This document shows, piece after piece, positions 11,897 to 12,769 of a stretch of 12,769 nucleotides of DNA. Location of the stretch: assembly GCA_021774355.1 (NCBI GenBank), contig JAJFJE010000183.1, positions 1 through 12,769 of the forward strand, in the 5' to 3' direction. How positions within the stretch are numbered: position 1 is the first letter of the stretch; every line of letters starts with the position of its first letter. The notes beneath the pieces were generated by a model. It did not search any database, was not told the DNA's origin, and saw only the letters and a list, made by a program, of their open reading frames with translations. Position numbers and translations under genes: made by a program. Origin of the DNA: Alphaproteobacteria bacterium (GTDB lineage Bacteria > Pseudomonadota > Alphaproteobacteria > Zavarziniales > Zavarziniaceae).

Positions 11897-12769
11897 ATGG
11901 TTCGGTGGACCTACGGCTTCGTCAATCGGCTCGTTCGAGCCAATGACATCGTCCTTTTCAGTGCCGGCGCGGCTGCCGGTCCACTGTTTCTCGGACCCGA
12001 TCCGCTGCCGGTTGGGTTCCTGCAGGTGCTGGTGCTGGGGACCATCGGCGCCGCCGTGTTCGGGATATGCACGTCGGCCAGCGGCATCTACTGGGTCGAG
12101 CGTTATCTTCATCTGCGCCGCACCCTGACCGACTGGCTGGTCGGCCTGATCCCGGCTTTTGCCACCATGGCCGTGGTCGCCCGGGTCCTCGCGCCGGGCC
12201 TGCTTGTACCCGATGACTGGCTGGTGGTCTGGGCGCTCGCGGCCATGGCCCTGCTCGCCACCGGCCGGCTGGTGGTCCTGGGTCTCGTCTGGCTGATCCA
12301 GAAGCAGGCCCTGTTGCGTCGAACCGTCGTCGTCATCGGCACCGGCGAGCAGGCCGAACGGGTAATCGGCCGCCTGACCCATGAGGAACATGGCCCCGAC
12401 TACGACGTCATCGGGGTGTTCGACGACCGCGATCCCGAGCGGCGCCCGGCCGCGGTGTGCGGCGTCCCGGTGCGCGGCTCGATCGACGCCCTGACCCTGG
12501 TCGGCCGTGACACCCATATCGACCTGATCGTCATCTGCCTGCCCTGGGATGCCGCGGTGCGCATCTATGGCCTGCTCGAACGGCTGCAGAAACTGGCTGC
12601 GGACATTGTCATTCCGCTGGACGAGACCAGTTTCAATCCGCGTTTCGCCCAGATCATCAAAATCGCCGGAAGCCCCAGCCTCCAGGTGATGTACCAGCCG
12701 CTGAAGGGCACCCGCGGCCTGTTGAAGCTGGTCGAGGACTATGTCGTGGCCCTGGTCGGCCTGGCCCTG
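11897..12769 (+). CDS. Undecaprenyl-phosphate sugar-phosphate transferase, N-terminal part (cut by window end)
   Basis: The frame stays open from the ATG at 11897 to the last base, giving 291 residues without a stop. The start follows a G-rich stretch (11882-11889) that could serve as a weak ribosome binding site. Residues about 15-135 hold four or five hydrophobic helices. About 142-245 is the Rossmann-like CoA_binding_3 domain (VVVIGTGEQAERVIGRL, then YDVIGVFDDRDPERRP and GVPVRGSIDAL). From about 266 the sequence PLKGTRGLLKLVEDYVVALV is the entry to the catalytic bacterial sugar transferase domain, most of which is outside the window. This architecture is that of WcaJ/PssY-type exopolysaccharide priming enzymes, which load the first sugar phosphate on undecaprenyl phosphate. 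It likely opens the polysaccharide cluster beyond the window. The exact sugar is unknown. Confidence 0.9.
   Translation, partial: MVRWTYGFVNRLVRANDIVLFSAGAAAGPLFLGPDPLPVGFLQVLVLGTIGAAVFGICTSASGIYWVERYLHLRRTLTDWLVGLIPAFATMAVVARVLAPGLLVPDDWLVVWALAAMALLATGRLVVLGLVWLIQKQALLRRTVVVIGTGEQAERVIGRLTHEEHGPDYDVIGVFDDRDPERRPAAVCGVPVRGSIDALTLVGRDTHIDLIVICLPWDAAVRIYGLLERLQKLAADIVIPLDETSFNPRFAQIIKIAGSPSLQVMYQPLKGTRGLLKLVEDYVVALVGLAL

Overview
The window looks like chromosomal DNA from a high-GC alphaproteobacterium, with Rhodospirillales or a related order as a guess. The reasons are strong G/C third-position bias, tight gene packing, Shine-Dalgarno-led genes, an invasion-associated-locus-B (IalB) family secreted protein, a small periplasmic class I cytochrome c, and a dispersed palindromic repeat of a style common in alphaproteobacteria. 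No rRNA, tRNA, insertion sequence, phage gene or CRISPR array was seen.

Left part (1-2345): the 3' five-sixths of a long-form leuA (2-isopropylmalate synthase, cut by the window edge), a secreted mono-haem cytochrome c, and, convergent to it, a small orphan XRE/HigA-like HTH protein. A terminator-like hairpin and a 16-bp GC-rich tandem repeat lie between the last two. Positions 2346-2786 (441 bp) hold no convincing gene but carry four inverted repeats, including copy 1 of a 67-bp dispersed repeat.

Middle part (2787-9054): a secreted, C-terminally membrane-anchored protein of unknown function (minus strand) diverges from a likely two-gene unit, an IalB-family protein plus an EamA/DMT exporter. 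The exporter's 3' end overlaps by 68 bp the convergent 3' end of a SLC13/DASS permease with two internal RCK_C domains. The permease lies directly downstream of a CaiB/BaiF family III enzyme resembling alpha-methylacyl-CoA racemase, so the pair is a probable minus-strand transcription unit. A mobA-like molybdenum cofactor nucleotidyltransferase diverges from it. Copy 2 of the 67-bp repeat supplies the last seven codons and the stop of mobA.

Right part (9101-12769): the edge of a polysaccharide locus. It holds a Wzx-type flippase (minus), a small secreted protein of unknown function (plus) behind a good sigma70-like promoter with a dyad at the expected start, an FkbM-family methyltransferase (minus), and the N-terminal 291 residues of a polyprenyl-phosphate sugar-phosphate transferase (plus) that runs off the end. 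Together they fit lipid-linked sugar initiation, modification and export, although strands alternate gene by gene.

No clear new defence or mobile system is visible. The items most worth a second look are the 67-bp repeat pair, the hairpin-rich gene-free stretch at 2346-2786, and the unknown secreted proteins at 2787-3611 and 10483-10911.
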